A DNA stretch of 64,000 nucleotides from Planctomycetota bacterium (GCA_015075375.1 JABTUM010000001.1:1793201-1857200); one strand, 5' to 3'; positions 8,014 through 17,331 are shown, numbered from the stretch's first letter. Numbers and translations are program-made. Notes: generated by a model not told the origin, from the sequence alone.

Positions 8014-9462
8014 CTACTCCGCCGGTTCGTCCTCGCCGCTTTCGACCCCGTACTTGCTCAACTTGCGGTAAAGCGTCTTCAATCCGATGCCCAGCATCTT
8101 GGCGGCCTGGGTTTTGTTGCGCTTTGCCTTCTCGTATACGGCCAGGATGAACTGGCGCTCTACTTCTTCCATGGGCAGGTCAAGCACCACGGTAAGCGCG
8201 TCTCCGTGGACGCCGGCCGTCGATGAGGCGGCTTCGGACTTGCCCCCGGGCCGCCCGCCGGCTTGCAGGACTTCGTCCGGCAGCGATTCGGGGCCGATCT
8301 CCAAACCGGGGCTGAGCAGATACGCGTGCTCGACGGCGTGACGCAGTTCGCGAACGTTGCCGGGCCAGCGGTAGCGGCGCATGGCTTCCATCGCTTCGTG
8401 GCCCACCGATTTGGCTTGCTTGGCGCCTTCGCGCTGCGCGATCTGCTTCATAAAATGCGGCACCAGCAGGTCCAGATCCTTGACCCGGTCGCGCAGCGGC
8501 GGGATGGGAATCTGGATCACGTTGATGCGGTAATACAGGTCCTCGCGGAAACGCCCTTCGGCCATCTCCTTCTTCAGATCCTTGTTGGTCGCGCAGATCA
8601 GGCGCACGTCGGTCCGCAGCGTCTCGCTGCCGCCGACGCGCTCGAACTCGTGTTCCTGCAGCACGCGCAAGAGCTTCACCTGGACTTCAGGCGGGCACTC
8701 CGCGATCTCATCGAGGAAAAGCGTTCCGCCGTCGGCGAGTTCGAAGCGGCCTTTGCGCGCGCGCACGGCGCTGGTGAAGGCGCCGCGTTCGTGCCCGAAT
8801 AGTTCGCTCTCCAACAGTTCGCGCGGCAGCGCGGCGACGTTGACTTTGACGAAGGGCTTGCCCGCGCGGTCGCTGGCAGCCTGGATCGCGCCGGCGACGA
8901 CCTCCTTGCCCACGCCGGTCTCGCCGGTCAGCATCACGGTGGCATGCGTCGGCCCGATCTGGCGAATCTTTTCGCGGATGGCCTGGATCGGCTGGGAGAC
9001 GCCGATCAATTCGCTGTCTCCGCGCCGGCGGGTGAGCAGTTCCTGCTGCAGCTCGGCGGTCTGAATCTGCGAGGCGCGCCAGCGCAGGGCACTTTCGAGT
9101 TCGGCCCGCAGCCGGTGCAAATCGATGGGTTTGGCGAGGTAGTTGAACGCGCCCTGCTTCATCGCCTTCACGGCCGTCTCTTCGCTGCCGTGCCCGGTGA
9201 CGAGGATCACCGGCGTGCCGGGGCTGAGGCGTTTGGCCTCTTTGAGCAGTTCCATCCCGTCGCCGTCGGGCAGGCGCAGGTCGGTGACGACGAGATCGAA
9301 CTCTTCGTCGCGGAGTTTCTCGCGCGCCGCGCCGGCGCTGGCCACGGACGTGACTTTGCAGCCTTCCTGTTCGACGACCCCGGCGAGCGTGATGCGCGTC
9401 GTCTCGTGGTCTTCGATCAGAAGCACGCTGCGGTGCTTGGTGGCGATCTCAGGTTCGGCCAT
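8014..9462 (-). CDS. Sigma-54-dependent response regulator (NtrC family)
   Basis: A full-length three-domain regulator of 482 residues. Receiver domain: LLIEDHETT, with phosphoacceptor Asp61 in VVTDLRLPDGDG and Lys in YLAKP. AAA+ domain: Walker A GETGVGKE, the sigma-54 loop GAFTSA, Walker B GGTLFLDEIAE, and the arginine finger region RFREDLYYRINV. C-terminal Fis-type helix-turn-helix: KTQAAKMLGIGLKTLYRKLSKYG. When phosphorylated it should activate sigma-54 promoters. ATG 9462 is chosen because it directly precedes the receiver domain. The gene follows its probable partner kinase by 47 bases on the same strand. Target genes cannot be told. Confidence 0.93.
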   Translation of the reverse strand: MAEPEIATKHRSVLLIEDHETTRITLAGVVEQEGCKVTSVASAGAAREKLRDEEFDLVVTDLRLPDGDGMELLKEAKRLSPGTPVILVTGHGSEETAVKAMKQGAFNYLAKPIDLHRLRAELESALRWRASQIQTAELQQELLTRRRGDSELIGVSQPIQAIREKIRQIGPTHATVMLTGETGVGKEVVAGAIQAASDRAGKPFVKVNVAALPRELLESELFGHERGAFTSAVRARKGRFELADGGTLFLDEIAECPPEVQVKLLRVLQEHEFERVGGSETLRTDVRLICATNKDLKKEMAEGRFREDLYYRINVIQIPIPPLRDRVKDLDLLVPHFMKQIAQREGAKQAKSVGHEAMEAMRRYRWPGNVRELRHAVEHAYLLSPGLEIGPESLPDEVLQAGGRPGGKSEAASSTAGVHGDALTVVLDLPMEEVERQFILAVYEKAKRNKTQAAKMLGIGLKTLYRKLSKYGVESGEDEPAE

Positions 9463-9509
9463 GCGGTTATGGTAACGGGGCGGGCGCATCTGGCAATCGC
9501 GGCGAACTC

Positions 9510-10277
9510 CTAACGCCTGGTCGCCCCGCCTTCCGGCGCCAGCGGCAGAATCTTACTCTTGGGCAAGCGCACGATGAAAATGGCGCCTTGGCCAGGGTGG
9601 TTTTGCAGCAGCAGTTCGCCGCCGTGCTCCATCACGATGCGCCGGGCGATGGGCAGGCCCAAGCCGGTCCCGTGGGCTTTGGTGGATTCGAAGGCCTGAA
9701 AAATCTTCTCTTCCAGGCCCGGTTGCACGCCGCCGCCGTTGTCCTCGACCTGCACCTCGATGGCGTCGTCCCGGTCGCGCGTGCGGACGGTGATCGTGCC
9801 GTGTTCGCCGATCTGCTCGCGCGCGTTGGTGAGCAGGTTCAGGAGCACTCCGCGCCCAAATTGGGCCTGATCCACGGCCACCGGATAGAGGTCTTCCTGA
9901 AAGTCGCGGACCAGTTCGATATGCGCCTGCCGGCATTCGGGCTCGACCAGTTCCAGTACTTGCTGCGCCAGATGGTTGATGTCCGTCGCCAGCGGCTGCA
10001 TGCGCGGCGGGCGCGCGAATTTCAGAAACTCGGTGAGCAGATCCTGCAAGCCGTCGACTTCTTTGGCGATCAAGTCGAGCCGCGTCTCGAAGCGCTCGCG
10101 CGCTTCGCTGCGCACTTCGCCGACGGACTCCTTGAGCAGATCGAGGTTCAGCTTGATCGAATTGAGCGGGCTGCGAATTTCGTGGGCCAAGCCCGAGGCA
10201 AGAGTGCCGATGTAGGCCAGCCGCGTGGCGCGCTCTTCGGTATCCTCGGTCTCTTTCTTGCGGTTCTTTGCGGCCAT
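9510..10277 (-). CDS. Soluble sensor histidine kinase, partner of the NtrC-type regulator
   Basis: A protein of 255 residues. The phosphorylated His is His32 in GLAHEIRSPLNS (HisKA), followed by the N box LLNLLTNAREQI, the G1 box VEDNGGGVQPG and the G2 box HGTGLGLPIARRI of the HATPase domain. There is no membrane helix and no recognisable sensor domain: only about 20 charged residues precede the H-box region, so it must receive its signal through another protein or through this short N-terminus. A much longer frame reaches 10730 but runs antisense through nadD; ATG 10277 (MAAKNRKK) is the sensible start. Head-to-head with nadD, tail into the regulator gene. Confidence 0.9.
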   Translation of the reverse strand: MAAKNRKKETEDTEERATRLAYIGTLASGLAHEIRSPLNSIKLNLDLLKESVGEVRSEARERFETRLDLIAKEVDGLQDLLTEFLKFARPPRMQPLATDINHLAQQVLELVEPECRQAHIELVRDFQEDLYPVAVDQAQFGRGVLLNLLTNAREQIGEHGTITVRTRDRDDAIEVQVEDNGGGVQPGLEEKIFQAFESTKAHGTGLGLPIARRIVMEHGGELLLQNHPGQGAIFIVRLPKSKILPLAPEGGATRR

Positions 10278-10340
10278 GGTCCTTGAGCGCCTTCGCGCCT
10301 CCGTTAAGCTCGGCGCGTACATTCTAGTGCAGGGGACGCC

Positions 10341-11024
10341 ATGGGCCAATCGCAACTGCCGCTGGGGAACGTGACGCGCTTCGGCATCCTGGGCGGCTCG
10401 TTCAACCCAATCCACGTCGGGCACCTCTCGATCGCGCAGCAGGTCCAGGCCGAATTGAAACTCGAGAAGGTTTTTCTCCTTCCCGCCGCCACGCCGCCGC
10501 ACAAGCAGAACGATCCCGATCTGGCCTCGGCCGAAGACCGCCTGGAGATGTGCCGGCTGGCGGTGCGCGCCATGCGCGGGCTGGAGGCCAGCGACCTGGA
10601 ACTGACCCGAGGCGGGGTGAGCTACACCGTCGAGACCGCGCGGTTGCTGCGCGAAGCGTACGGCAAGGACGCTGAGATTCGCTTCATCATTGGAGCGGAC
10701 AGCGTGGCCGAACTCCCGACCTGGTACCAAGCCAAGGATCTGGTGGCGCTGGCCGACTTCGCCATCGCCGCGCGCCGCGAACAGCCGCTCGACGAGGCGC
10801 TGTGGGACCGCCTGCGCGAAGCGTTCGGCGCCGAAGCCGTCAAGCGTTTGCAGCGCGGAGTCGTCTCGGTCGAGAAGGTGGACGTCTCATCCACGCTGAT
10901 CCGGAAGTGCTTGCGCGCGGGAGAGCCGATCCGGGGGCTTTTGCGCAAGGACGTGGAGCATTACATCCGAGCGAAGGGGCTGTACGGCGCGCGACCGGCG
11001 GCCGGCATGGCCAGGAGGCCTTGA
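10341..11024 (+). CDS. nadD: Nicotinate-nucleotide adenylyltransferase
   Basis: NadD transfers AMP from ATP to nicotinate mononucleotide, making deamido-NAD in NAD synthesis. The nucleotidyltransferase signature GILGGSFNPIHVGHL is at residues 15-29, LLPAATPPHKQN gives the substrate loop, FIIGADSVAELPTW is typical of NadD, and the second ATP motif is VSSTLIRKCLR (the ISSTxIR motif). The length of 227 residues is normal. The stop is 5 bases before the ATG of the M23 peptidase gene, so the two are probably co-transcribed. Confidence 0.95.
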   Translation: MGQSQLPLGNVTRFGILGGSFNPIHVGHLSIAQQVQAELKLEKVFLLPAATPPHKQNDPDLASAEDRLEMCRLAVRAMRGLEASDLELTRGGVSYTVETARLLREAYGKDAEIRFIIGADSVAELPTWYQAKDLVALADFAIAARREQPLDEALWDRLREAFGAEAVKRLQRGVVSVEKVDVSSTLIRKCLRAGEPIRGLLRKDVEHYIRAKGLYGARPAAGMARRP

Positions 11025-11029
11025 AACGC

Positions 11030-12373
11030 ATGTGGCCACAGCGGTTCGATGTGAATATCGGTTCGAGCTTCGAGGCGCACGTCGCCGGTGGAACGCGAAC
11101 GATCCGTGTGCTAGGCGTCGAAGAACACTACGAGCCAGATTTCTGGTGCGCGGAAAACCCGAGTCGGGAGTCGCTGCGCGAGGCGCGCGTCACCTTGGAT
11201 GTGTCCGGCGAGCGGGCCGTGCTGCGCATGCGCCCTTACGAGATGCCCGCCGTGGTCCACGGCGTGCGCCTGTACGCGGAATTGACGCGCAATTGGGCGG
11301 CCGATTGCCGCTACAGCAAAATCGAGGATCTGCATACCGACGTTCGTCTCTCGGTGCTGGCCGCGGACATGCCCTGGGGGCCGGAAGACCTCGTGTTTCC
11401 GTTGCGCGAGTACCGCTGGCGTTCTTCAACGTACATGAATACATGGCTCTCGCTGGTGCCCTTCAACAGCTTGTACTACCACCGGGGCGAAGATTACGGA
11501 GCCATCCCGAATCGCGTGCCCGTAGTGGCGGCGGAGGCCGGACGGGTGGCGGTTTCACCGCTGCCTTTGGGTGATGGCCAGTCGAATGGATTGTCCGTTC
11601 GGACGAGCGAGGGCGTCGAGATCCGCTGTGCGCATATGGATTTAGAGGGAATTCCGCCCAGGCTTACCGCCGGCACAGAGGTCGCACGTGGAGAGACGCT
11701 GGGCCGAACTGGGCAGACATGGGCGGGGCGTACGTGCCAAACGCACGATCCTCATTTGCATCTGGGCTTCCACGCGGAGGGGACGAAGTTCAGCCCGTTT
11801 CCATTCATGGCCGCGGCATACTTCCGCTCCTTTCCCGACGAGCTACTACCCATCGCGGGCGGGTTCGCTTTCACGGTTCCCGGTCGGCCCATCGCTCTGG
11901 ACGGTTCGCGCTCGCTGGCGCGACCGGGCGAGCGGATCGCGTCTTACACCTGGCGCCTGCACGACGGTCAAACCGTTTCCGGCGCGCAAGCGGAAGTTCG
12001 ATACGAGCGCCCAGGGTATTACGCCGAAGAATTGGTCATACGTTCGGCTTCGGGCGCGGAGGATCGTGACAGCATTCATGTGACGGTCTACGATCCCGCA
12101 CGTTCCGAAGCGCACGATATTCCACGTGGTTGGCTGCACTATGCGCCGGCCCGTGCCATCCGACCTGGCACAAGCGTGCTATTCTGGAACCGGCTCAGCG
12201 GTTTGGCCGAAGTGCCCGAAATCGAATTCGGCGACGGTAGCGCGCGCACGACCATCGAGTCCCAAGTTGAGCACGCGTATGCTCGCCCGGGCATCTTTAC
12301 GGTCTCCGTACACGGGCGGGGCTTGCGCGGTGAACCGGTCCTGGCGAAGCTGCGCGTCGTCGTAGAGCCCTGA
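11030..12373 (+). CDS. M23-family peptidase with C-terminal PKD-like domains
   Basis: A protein of 447 residues starting at ATG 11030, preceded by AGGAGG. Residues 1-130 form a beta-rich domain without a recognisable family. The M23/LytM zinc core follows: His151 and Asp155 in YYHRGEDYGA, then HDPHLHLGF with the H-x-H pair at 242-244. Residues 285-447 contain two PKD-like beta-sandwiches (ALDGSRSLARPGERIASYTW and IEFGDGSARTT...VEHAYARPGIFTV). M23 enzymes cut peptidoglycan cross-links or act as scaffolds; PKD domains often bind polysaccharide or protein. No obvious signal peptide is present, which is odd for this family. Probably co-transcribed with nadD. Confidence 0.8.
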   Translation: MWPQRFDVNIGSSFEAHVAGGTRTIRVLGVEEHYEPDFWCAENPSRESLREARVTLDVSGERAVLRMRPYEMPAVVHGVRLYAELTRNWAADCRYSKIEDLHTDVRLSVLAADMPWGPEDLVFPLREYRWRSSTYMNTWLSLVPFNSLYYHRGEDYGAIPNRVPVVAAEAGRVAVSPLPLGDGQSNGLSVRTSEGVEIRCAHMDLEGIPPRLTAGTEVARGETLGRTGQTWAGRTCQTHDPHLHLGFHAEGTKFSPFPFMAAAYFRSFPDELLPIAGGFAFTVPGRPIALDGSRSLARPGERIASYTWRLHDGQTVSGAQAEVRYERPGYYAEELVIRSASGAEDRDSIHVTVYDPARSEAHDIPRGWLHYAPARAIRPGTSVLFWNRLSGLAEVPEIEFGDGSARTTIESQVEHAYARPGIFTVSVHGRGLRGEPVLAKLRVVVEP

Positions 12374-12374
12374 G

Positions 12375-12821
12375 TCAGTCCGCCGCTTTCACGCGTTTGA
12401 GCACCGCGGTCTTCTTTTCGTCAAAGGTCTCCGCGCGCGGCACGCCCATGGGCACGCTGCGCAGGCGCAGCGTGTCGGGATCGGGAAACTCCACAATCCC
12501 GATCAGCAGCACCTGCTCCATCGTGTGGCGCTTGCCGATGAAATCCAAACGGTAGGGTACGTGCGCGGTGTTGAAGAGGTATTTCAGGGTCGTCTCGGTA
12601 CTGCCGGCCGCGCTTTCGAGGACCTGCTTCACGGTCCCGTCGGCGCGGAATTCGACGCGCACCTTCGCGCGCACGCCGGCCTGTTCCGGGCCTTCGCCTT
12701 CCCACGAGCCGATCAACTGCGCCAGAATCTTGGGATCGGGCGGGCCGTCCCCGCCGCCGCCGCAACCGGCCAGTACGGCGCAGAGCGCGAGGCTCGCGAG
12801 ACTTCGGGCGGCACGCGTCAC
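12375..12821 (-). CDS. Small lipoprotein of unknown function
   Basis: A protein of 148 residues starting GTG at 12821, where the start overlaps the stop of the YihY gene as GTGA; this indicates translational coupling. The signal sequence LASLALCAVLAGC carries a good lipobox (LAGC), followed by Gly residues. The mature part holds LIGSWEGEG and a series of beta strands with alternating polar residues (VRVEFRADGTVKQVLE, then LDFIGKRH), suggesting a lipocalin-like barrel. This is a fold guess only. The stop is 1 base from the convergent M23 gene. Confidence 0.75.
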   Translation of the reverse strand: MTRAARSLASLALCAVLAGCGGGGDGPPDPKILAQLIGSWEGEGPEQAGVRAKVRVEFRADGTVKQVLESAAGSTETTLKYLFNTAHVPYRLDFIGKRHTMEQVLLIGIVEFPDPDTLRLRSVPMGVPRAETFDEKKTAVLKRVKAAD

Positions 12822-14188
12822 GCAGGGTTGCTCGAGGGAGCGGCCTGGGCCGCCGGAGCGGGAGCTTCGCCCAGCCAATCGCCGAAGGATTGAGCGGCCA
12901 GCGCCTGCTCGCCGTCCCGGCGCGCGCGCGCGATCAGTTCGGCGGCCGGTCCGAGCGCTTCGTTCGATTCGATCCCCGCTTCGGACCCGCGCGCTGCGCG
13001 GAGCAACTGCGCCAGCGTCAGCCGGGCCGGATCGCTGGCGGGCAAATATCGCGGATCGGCGGACGTCTCTTCGTTCGCTCCGTTGACGCGGGCCAGAATA
13101 CCGCCGCCGGTCAGGCGTTCGAGCGCCTGTTCGAGCGGACCGGGTTCGACGTGCAAAGCCGCAGCGAGCGCGCTCTTGGCAATACCGCCGGGCGAAGAAC
13201 CGTCCCGGTAGCGCCGCGCCACTTCGCGCGCAGCGGCCAGCGCCAGTGCGGGCAGGCGGGCGTATTCGGGCGCTTGCGCGGCGCCTTGCGCGGCGAGGGT
13301 TTCGGCGCGGCGGCGCACGCGCCATGCTTCGCGCAACGCCACGCGATGCTGGAACAGGTACGCCACTTCCGCGCCCGTCAGCACCACCAGCCAGCTCAGA
13401 TACACCCACGCGAAGACCACAGGCACCAGGCTCAAGCTGCCGTACAGTGCGCTCGTGCTCACCGCCTGCTTCATGTAGACGAGGAACCCGACCTTGCTTA
13501 ACTCCCACAGCAACGCCGCGGACGCGCCTCCGGCCAGCGCCGCCTGGATGCGTACGCGCGCGTGCGGCATGATCATATAAAATGCGGTGAACGCGAGAGC
13601 CGTCAGCACCATCGGCAGGAAGAACCGAACAATCGGAAAGTCCGGCAGTTTGGCCGTCGCCGCCACCGCGCAGCCGACCACCACCGGCCCCCAGAACAGC
13701 ATGGCTGAGGTGATCGCCAGCTTCATGAAAAGGCCGCGGCCCTGGCTCACGTTCCAGATCTCGTTGAAGGTGCCCTCGACGGTCCCGAAAAGCTGCAGCG
13801 CGATGAAAAGCAGGACCATGAAGGAGAAAATGCCGATCTTGCCCAGATTCCCGCCCAGCATGTCGATCGCGCCGCGGAATTCGGCCTTAAGGTTGGCGAT
13901 CGTGTTCTCGCGCGTGGTCTCTGCGCCCTCCATCAGCAGCACTTCGTCGTAGGCCGATTGGGAATCAGGGACGGCAGCGGAAGCCACTTGGTCGAGGACG
14001 CGCTCGCGCTGGGATTCGAAGGCCGGCCCGGAAAGCACCGCCAGGACGATGGCCGAGAGCGGCAGGAGCGAAGCGAGCGTCGTGAACGAGAGCGCACCGG
14101 CGCGCAGGGTAATGCGGTCGCGGAGGAGCTTATCCCACAGCAGGCGCCAGAGCGGCGGGGTCTCGTCGGGCGTCGTCATGGCGGGCAT
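12818..14188 (-). CDS. YihY/BrkB-family inner-membrane protein
   Basis: A protein of 456 residues. The N-terminal 290 residues match the YihY family: DRITLRAGALSFTTLASLLPL, six hydrophobic segments, then ALYGSLSLVPVVFAWVYLSWLVVLTGAEVAY, the diagnostic C-terminal helices. The remaining 165 residues are soluble and Ala/Arg-rich with a likely winged-helix segment (SSPGGIAKSALAAALHVEPGPLEQALERLTGGGIL), as in the longer family members. Early naming as ribonuclease BN is wrong for this family; function is unknown and may be transport. It is coupled to the downstream lipoprotein gene by a 4-base overlap. Confidence 0.88.
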   Translation of the reverse strand: MPAMTTPDETPPLWRLLWDKLLRDRITLRAGALSFTTLASLLPLSAIVLAVLSGPAFESQRERVLDQVASAAVPDSQSAYDEVLLMEGAETTRENTIANLKAEFRGAIDMLGGNLGKIGIFSFMVLLFIALQLFGTVEGTFNEIWNVSQGRGLFMKLAITSAMLFWGPVVVGCAVAATAKLPDFPIVRFFLPMVLTALAFTAFYMIMPHARVRIQAALAGGASAALLWELSKVGFLVYMKQAVSTSALYGSLSLVPVVFAWVYLSWLVVLTGAEVAYLFQHRVALREAWRVRRRAETLAAQGAAQAPEYARLPALALAAAREVARRYRDGSSPGGIAKSALAAALHVEPGPLEQALERLTGGGILARVNGANEETSADPRYLPASDPARLTLAQLLRAARGSEAGIESNEALGPAAELIARARRDGEQALAAQSFGDWLGEAPAPAAQAAPSSNPA

Positions 14189-14243
14189 GATACCGGACCT
14201 CGGGCCAGAGTTACAGACTGGGATCGTCCGGATGGGGCCGTTT

Positions 14244-14281
14244 AGAAAGCAAAACCGGGAGCCTGTGCCAGGCTCCCGGTT
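14244..14281 (-). terminator. Rho-independent terminator after the TIM-barrel gene
   Basis: A perfect 13-bp inverted repeat, AACCGGGAGCCTG (14253-14265) and CAGGCTCCCGGTT (14269-14281), with a three-base loop. On the minus strand it is followed by TTGCTTTCT. It lies 24 bases past the stop of the TIM-barrel gene and separates it from the YihY gene. Confidence 0.85.
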
Positions 14282-14305
14282 GGCAATACCCCATACTGCG
14301 GCTCG

Positions 14306-15157
14306 CTACGCCTTCGCGGCGAGCTGCTCGATGCGCTTGGCGTAGTCGATCCAGACGGCCGTGGCGGCTTCGACATCGTCCACGTCCTTCCCGGCGTGCA
14401 CCGCGGCCTTCAGGTGCGGCTCGATGCTGATGTAGCCGTTGTAGCCGCGCTTCTTCAGGTCCTTCAAAATCTTGAGCTGGTTGGCGTCTTCGTCCGGGAA
14501 ACAGGTCGCGAACTTGCCGTCGGCGCCTTTCTTGTACGACTTAATGTGCACGTGGACGATGTGGTCCTTGACCGCTTCGTAGAAGCGCCAAGTGGACTCG
14601 AGTTCGTTGTCGTGCCCGGTGTTGTTGCCGGTATCGAAGACGAGCTTGAAGGCCGGATTGTCGATCGCTTCGATCAGTTCCAGGGTCTGCTTGGGGCCCA
14701 GGCCGCCGTAGCCGTTGCAGTTCTCGTGCACGAGCACGATATCGGCGGCACGGGCGCGGGCGGAAAGTTCCTTCAGGCGGCGGATGACTTCGGCCTTCCA
14801 CTGCGCTTCCGGCCACGGCTCCTTCGCGTTGGGGTAGCTCATCACGCGGATGAACTTGGTCCCCGTCTTGCGCATGCGCTTGATGTTGCGTTCCAGTTCG
14901 TTGATGTCGACGTCGAAATCGGTGGTGATCGGGCGGCCCCAGTTCGCGATCTGGCTGCCGTAGCCGACGATCTTGATCCCGGCCGACTGGAGCGTATCCC
15001 ACGCGGCTTCGAACTCTGCGTCGGTGAGATCGCAGAAATTCTTGCCTTCGACGAGGCGCGTCTCGATGGCCGACCAGCCGACCTTCTTAAGGACCTCGAT
15101 CTGGCCCTTCAGGTTTTTCGTGGCCTCGTCGGCGAAGCCGGTGAACTGGAATCCCAT
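14306..15157 (-). CDS. Sugar phosphate isomerase/epimerase-like TIM-barrel protein
   Basis: A protein of 283 residues of the AP-endonuclease-2/xylose-isomerase-like TIM-barrel family. Strand-end acidic and His residues that would bind a divalent metal are present: VLVHENCNGYGG, LVFDTGNNTGHDNE, VHVHIKSYKKG and YISIEPHL. The family interconverts sugars or inositols; the exact substrate is not predictable. Start ATG 15157 has AAGGAG 9 bases upstream; a longer open frame upstream runs through dapF in another frame and is a shadow. It follows dapF by 32 bases and is probably in one operon with it. Confidence 0.85.
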   Translation of the reverse strand: MGFQFTGFADEATKNLKGQIEVLKKVGWSAIETRLVEGKNFCDLTDAEFEAAWDTLQSAGIKIVGYGSQIANWGRPITTDFDVDINELERNIKRMRKTGTKFIRVMSYPNAKEPWPEAQWKAEVIRRLKELSARARAADIVLVHENCNGYGGLGPKQTLELIEAIDNPAFKLVFDTGNNTGHDNELESTWRFYEAVKDHIVHVHIKSYKKGADGKFATCFPDEDANQLKILKDLKKRGYNGYISIEPHLKAAVHAGKDVDDVEAATAVWIDYAKRIEQLAAKA

Positions 15158-15189
15158 GGGTCGCTCCTTAAGCGTTGCGTGCCGAAAGC

Positions 15190-16017
15190 CTACTCCCAGT
15201 AAAACTCGCCCTTGTAGACCGTCGTGACCGCGCCTTCGAGCAGCGGCGGCGCGCTGGTCTTGTCCTTCAATTCGAAGTGAATGGTGAGCACGTCGCCGCT
15301 GGCGATGTGCACGCGTACGGGGCTGGCGTACCCGTGCACCAGGCCCGTGACGATCGCGCAGGCCGTCGCGCCGGTGCCGCAGGCGAGCGTCTCGTCTTCG
15401 ACCCCGCGCTCGTACGTGCGCAGCCGGATCTCGTTGTTGCCCAAAAGCTGGACGAAGTTCGCGTTGGTGCCCTTGGGCTTGAAAACCTCGTGGTAGCGGA
15501 TCGCCGCGCCGCGGGGCTTGATCTCGATCTTGCTCACGTCCTGGCAGTACTCGACCGCATGCGGGACGCCCGTGTTCATGCAGTACAGGTCGCGCTTGGC
15601 GCCCAGGACATCCACGTTTTCCTTCACTTCCAGCGTGCTGGGCTGGGAAAGGCGCACCTTTGCCGAGCGGCCGTCTTCGGGCACGCTGGCGTGAAGCGTC
15701 CCGGCGACCGTTTGGATCTTCTGTTCGCGTCCCGCTGCGCCGAGTTTGTAAGCGAAGACGGCGATGCAGCGGCTCCCGTTGCCGCACATCTCGGCCTCGC
15801 CGCCGTCGGCATTGTAGTAACGCATGCGAAAGTCGTGCCCCGGCTGCGTCGCGGGCTCGACCAGAATCGCCCCGTCCGCTCCTGCGCTGATACGCCGCGG
15901 GCAAACCGCCGCAACGAACTTGGATATTTCCGCCTCCTTCAACAGGCCCTGGCGGTTGTCCACCATCACGAAGTCGTTGCCCGTGCCGGACATCTTGGTG
16001 ATCGGAATGATGCGCAT
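15190..16017 (-). CDS. dapF: Diaminopimelate epimerase
   Basis: DapF converts LL- to meso-diaminopimelate, the last step before lysine and the peptidoglycan cross-link residue. The N-terminal KMSGTGNDFV motif, the first catalytic Cys78 in MCGNGSRC, and the second catalytic Cys213 in ACGTGATA are all in place. The length of 275 residues is normal. ATG 16017 is the natural start, since the family begins directly at this strand. Its presence shows a meso-DAP type cell wall. Confidence 0.96.
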   Translation of the reverse strand: MRIIPITKMSGTGNDFVMVDNRQGLLKEAEISKFVAAVCPRRISAGADGAILVEPATQPGHDFRMRYYNADGGEAEMCGNGSRCIAVFAYKLGAAGREQKIQTVAGTLHASVPEDGRSAKVRLSQPSTLEVKENVDVLGAKRDLYCMNTGVPHAVEYCQDVSKIEIKPRGAAIRYHEVFKPKGTNANFVQLLGNNEIRLRTYERGVEDETLACGTGATACAIVTGLVHGYASPVRVHIASGDVLTIHFELKDKTSAPPLLEGAVTTVYKGEFYWE

Positions 16018-16108
16018 CGAAAGGCTCCGTTTCTTGAACAGCCGTCTTCTCTTGTATCAGAAATCGGAGGCTCGGCAACTGGACGGTGCGGGGCGCCGTA
16101 AAGGAGAG

Positions 16109-16130
16109 CGGCCCCCGTTTCCGGGGGCCG
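16109..16130 (-). terminator. Hairpin, probable terminator of the LysM gene
   Basis: CGGCCCCC (16109-16116) pairs with GGGGGCCG (16123-16130), 8-9 bp with a short loop. A second hairpin, GGCGCCGG/CCGGCGCC, lies at about 16142-16165, nearer the LysM stop codon. Neither has a strong T-run on the minus strand, so termination strength is doubtful. Confidence 0.45.
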
Positions 16131-16184
16131 TCTTGGGTGGGTGGCGCCGGGGGTAAGCCGGCGCCGGTCAGGAGCAGCGTTGGG

Positions 16185-17099
16185 TTACTGAGCGGGCAGT
16201 TTAAGCGTCATGCCAACCTTGAGCTTGCGGGCGTCGACTCCGGGGTTGGCATCCAAAATCTTGGCCACATTCTTCGGACCGCCGCTCCCGAAGTGCTCGC
16301 GGGCGATGTCGCTGAGCGTATCGCCGGCCTGGATCGTGTAGACGGCCGCGGCCATGCGTACTTCACCGGCGGGCGCCTGCGCCTGGATCGGCGCCGGAGC
16401 GGCCGCGGCGACCGGCCCGCGCGGCGCGATATTCGGGAGTTTCAGCTCTTGTCCGATCTTCATGCGCTGAGGATCCAGACCTGGATTGGCGTCGACGATG
16501 GCCTGCGCGTGCTTCCCGTCGCCGAAGACCTTGACCGCGATCTTCCAGGGATTATCGCCGGCCTCGATCACGTAGAGCCGTTCGGGCACCGCGGGAACCT
16601 GCGCTTCGGCCAGCGCGCCCAGTTCGGGGAGCGGCTGAATCGGAACGGCGCTTCCGGCCAGCGGCGCGGGTTGAAGCGGCGCGCCTTGAGTCAGCACCGT
16701 CTGATTCTGAGCCACGGTCTGATGGCGCGGAGCGGTCTGGTGCGCGACGACCGGCGGTTCCAGTGCGGCCGGAGAATACGGAGCCGGCTCTTCGGGCAGA
16801 TCGACCACTTCGGCCATCGGCCCCGGCGGCACGGCAGGGTGCGCCTGGCTGAACTGCTGCAGCGCCTGCATGCGCGGGTCGTTCGGCGCCGGCGGCAGGC
16901 CTTCGGGCGGCGTGCCCAATTCCATCTCGGTCAGGCCGGTGATCTGGATCTCGGCCGTGCGCGGCGCATCGGTCCGCTCCTGCGTCATCTCCGTCTCAAC
17001 CTGCCCGGCGCGGTTATGCAAAGCCCGGGCGACGAGCAGCGTCACCATCAGTCCCAGCACCAGCACCACGGCCAACCCGATCCGCGCATCCCGCTTCAT
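16185..17099 (-). CDS. Membrane-anchored protein with two LysM domains
   Basis: A protein of 304 residues. ATG 17099 has GGGGAGGAG 8 bases upstream and opens directly on a membrane anchor (IGLAVVLVLGLMVTLLVARAL). Residues 30-190 are a Pro/Ala/Gln-rich linker. Two LysM domains follow: YVIEAGDNPWKIAVKVFGDG...LKLPN near 195-245 and YTIQAGDTLSDIAREHFGSG...LKLPAQ at the C-terminus. LysM binds the N-acetylglucosamine backbone of peptidoglycan, so this is probably a periplasmic cell-wall-associated protein. No catalytic domain is visible. Confidence 0.88.
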   Translation of the reverse strand: MKRDARIGLAVVLVLGLMVTLLVARALHNRAGQVETEMTQERTDAPRTAEIQITGLTEMELGTPPEGLPPAPNDPRMQALQQFSQAHPAVPPGPMAEVVDLPEEPAPYSPAALEPPVVAHQTAPRHQTVAQNQTVLTQGAPLQPAPLAGSAVPIQPLPELGALAEAQVPAVPERLYVIEAGDNPWKIAVKVFGDGKHAQAIVDANPGLDPQRMKIGQELKLPNIAPRGPVAAAAPAPIQAQAPAGEVRMAAAVYTIQAGDTLSDIAREHFGSGGPKNVAKILDANPGVDARKLKVGMTLKLPAQ

Positions 17100-17331
17100 C
17101 GTACCGCTCCTCCCCGCACACGCCCGGCAGGCCAAAGGCCGCGGGCGCCGTTTTCGCTTCGATTGAGCGGAGGTTCCCTCAACAGCGGGGCGCGGTCGTG
17201 GCGACTCGCGTGAGGGGGTTCCCGCTTTAATGGTAGGAATCGGCACGCCGGGGGGCTCAAGCGCAGTCAATTTTGAAGCAGATTTGAAGGTCTGGAACGC
17301 GACGCCCGGTGGCGGCTGGAACGAAGCTCGC

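Noticed and set aside
10278..10730. Long N-terminus of the histidine kinase
   Set aside because: It is antisense to the 5' half of nadD and has no sensor-domain features.
12822..13508. N-terminal extension of the small lipoprotein
   Set aside because: It overlaps the YihY gene in another frame, whereas GTG 12821 gives a clean lipoprotein signal and a GTGA coupling junction.
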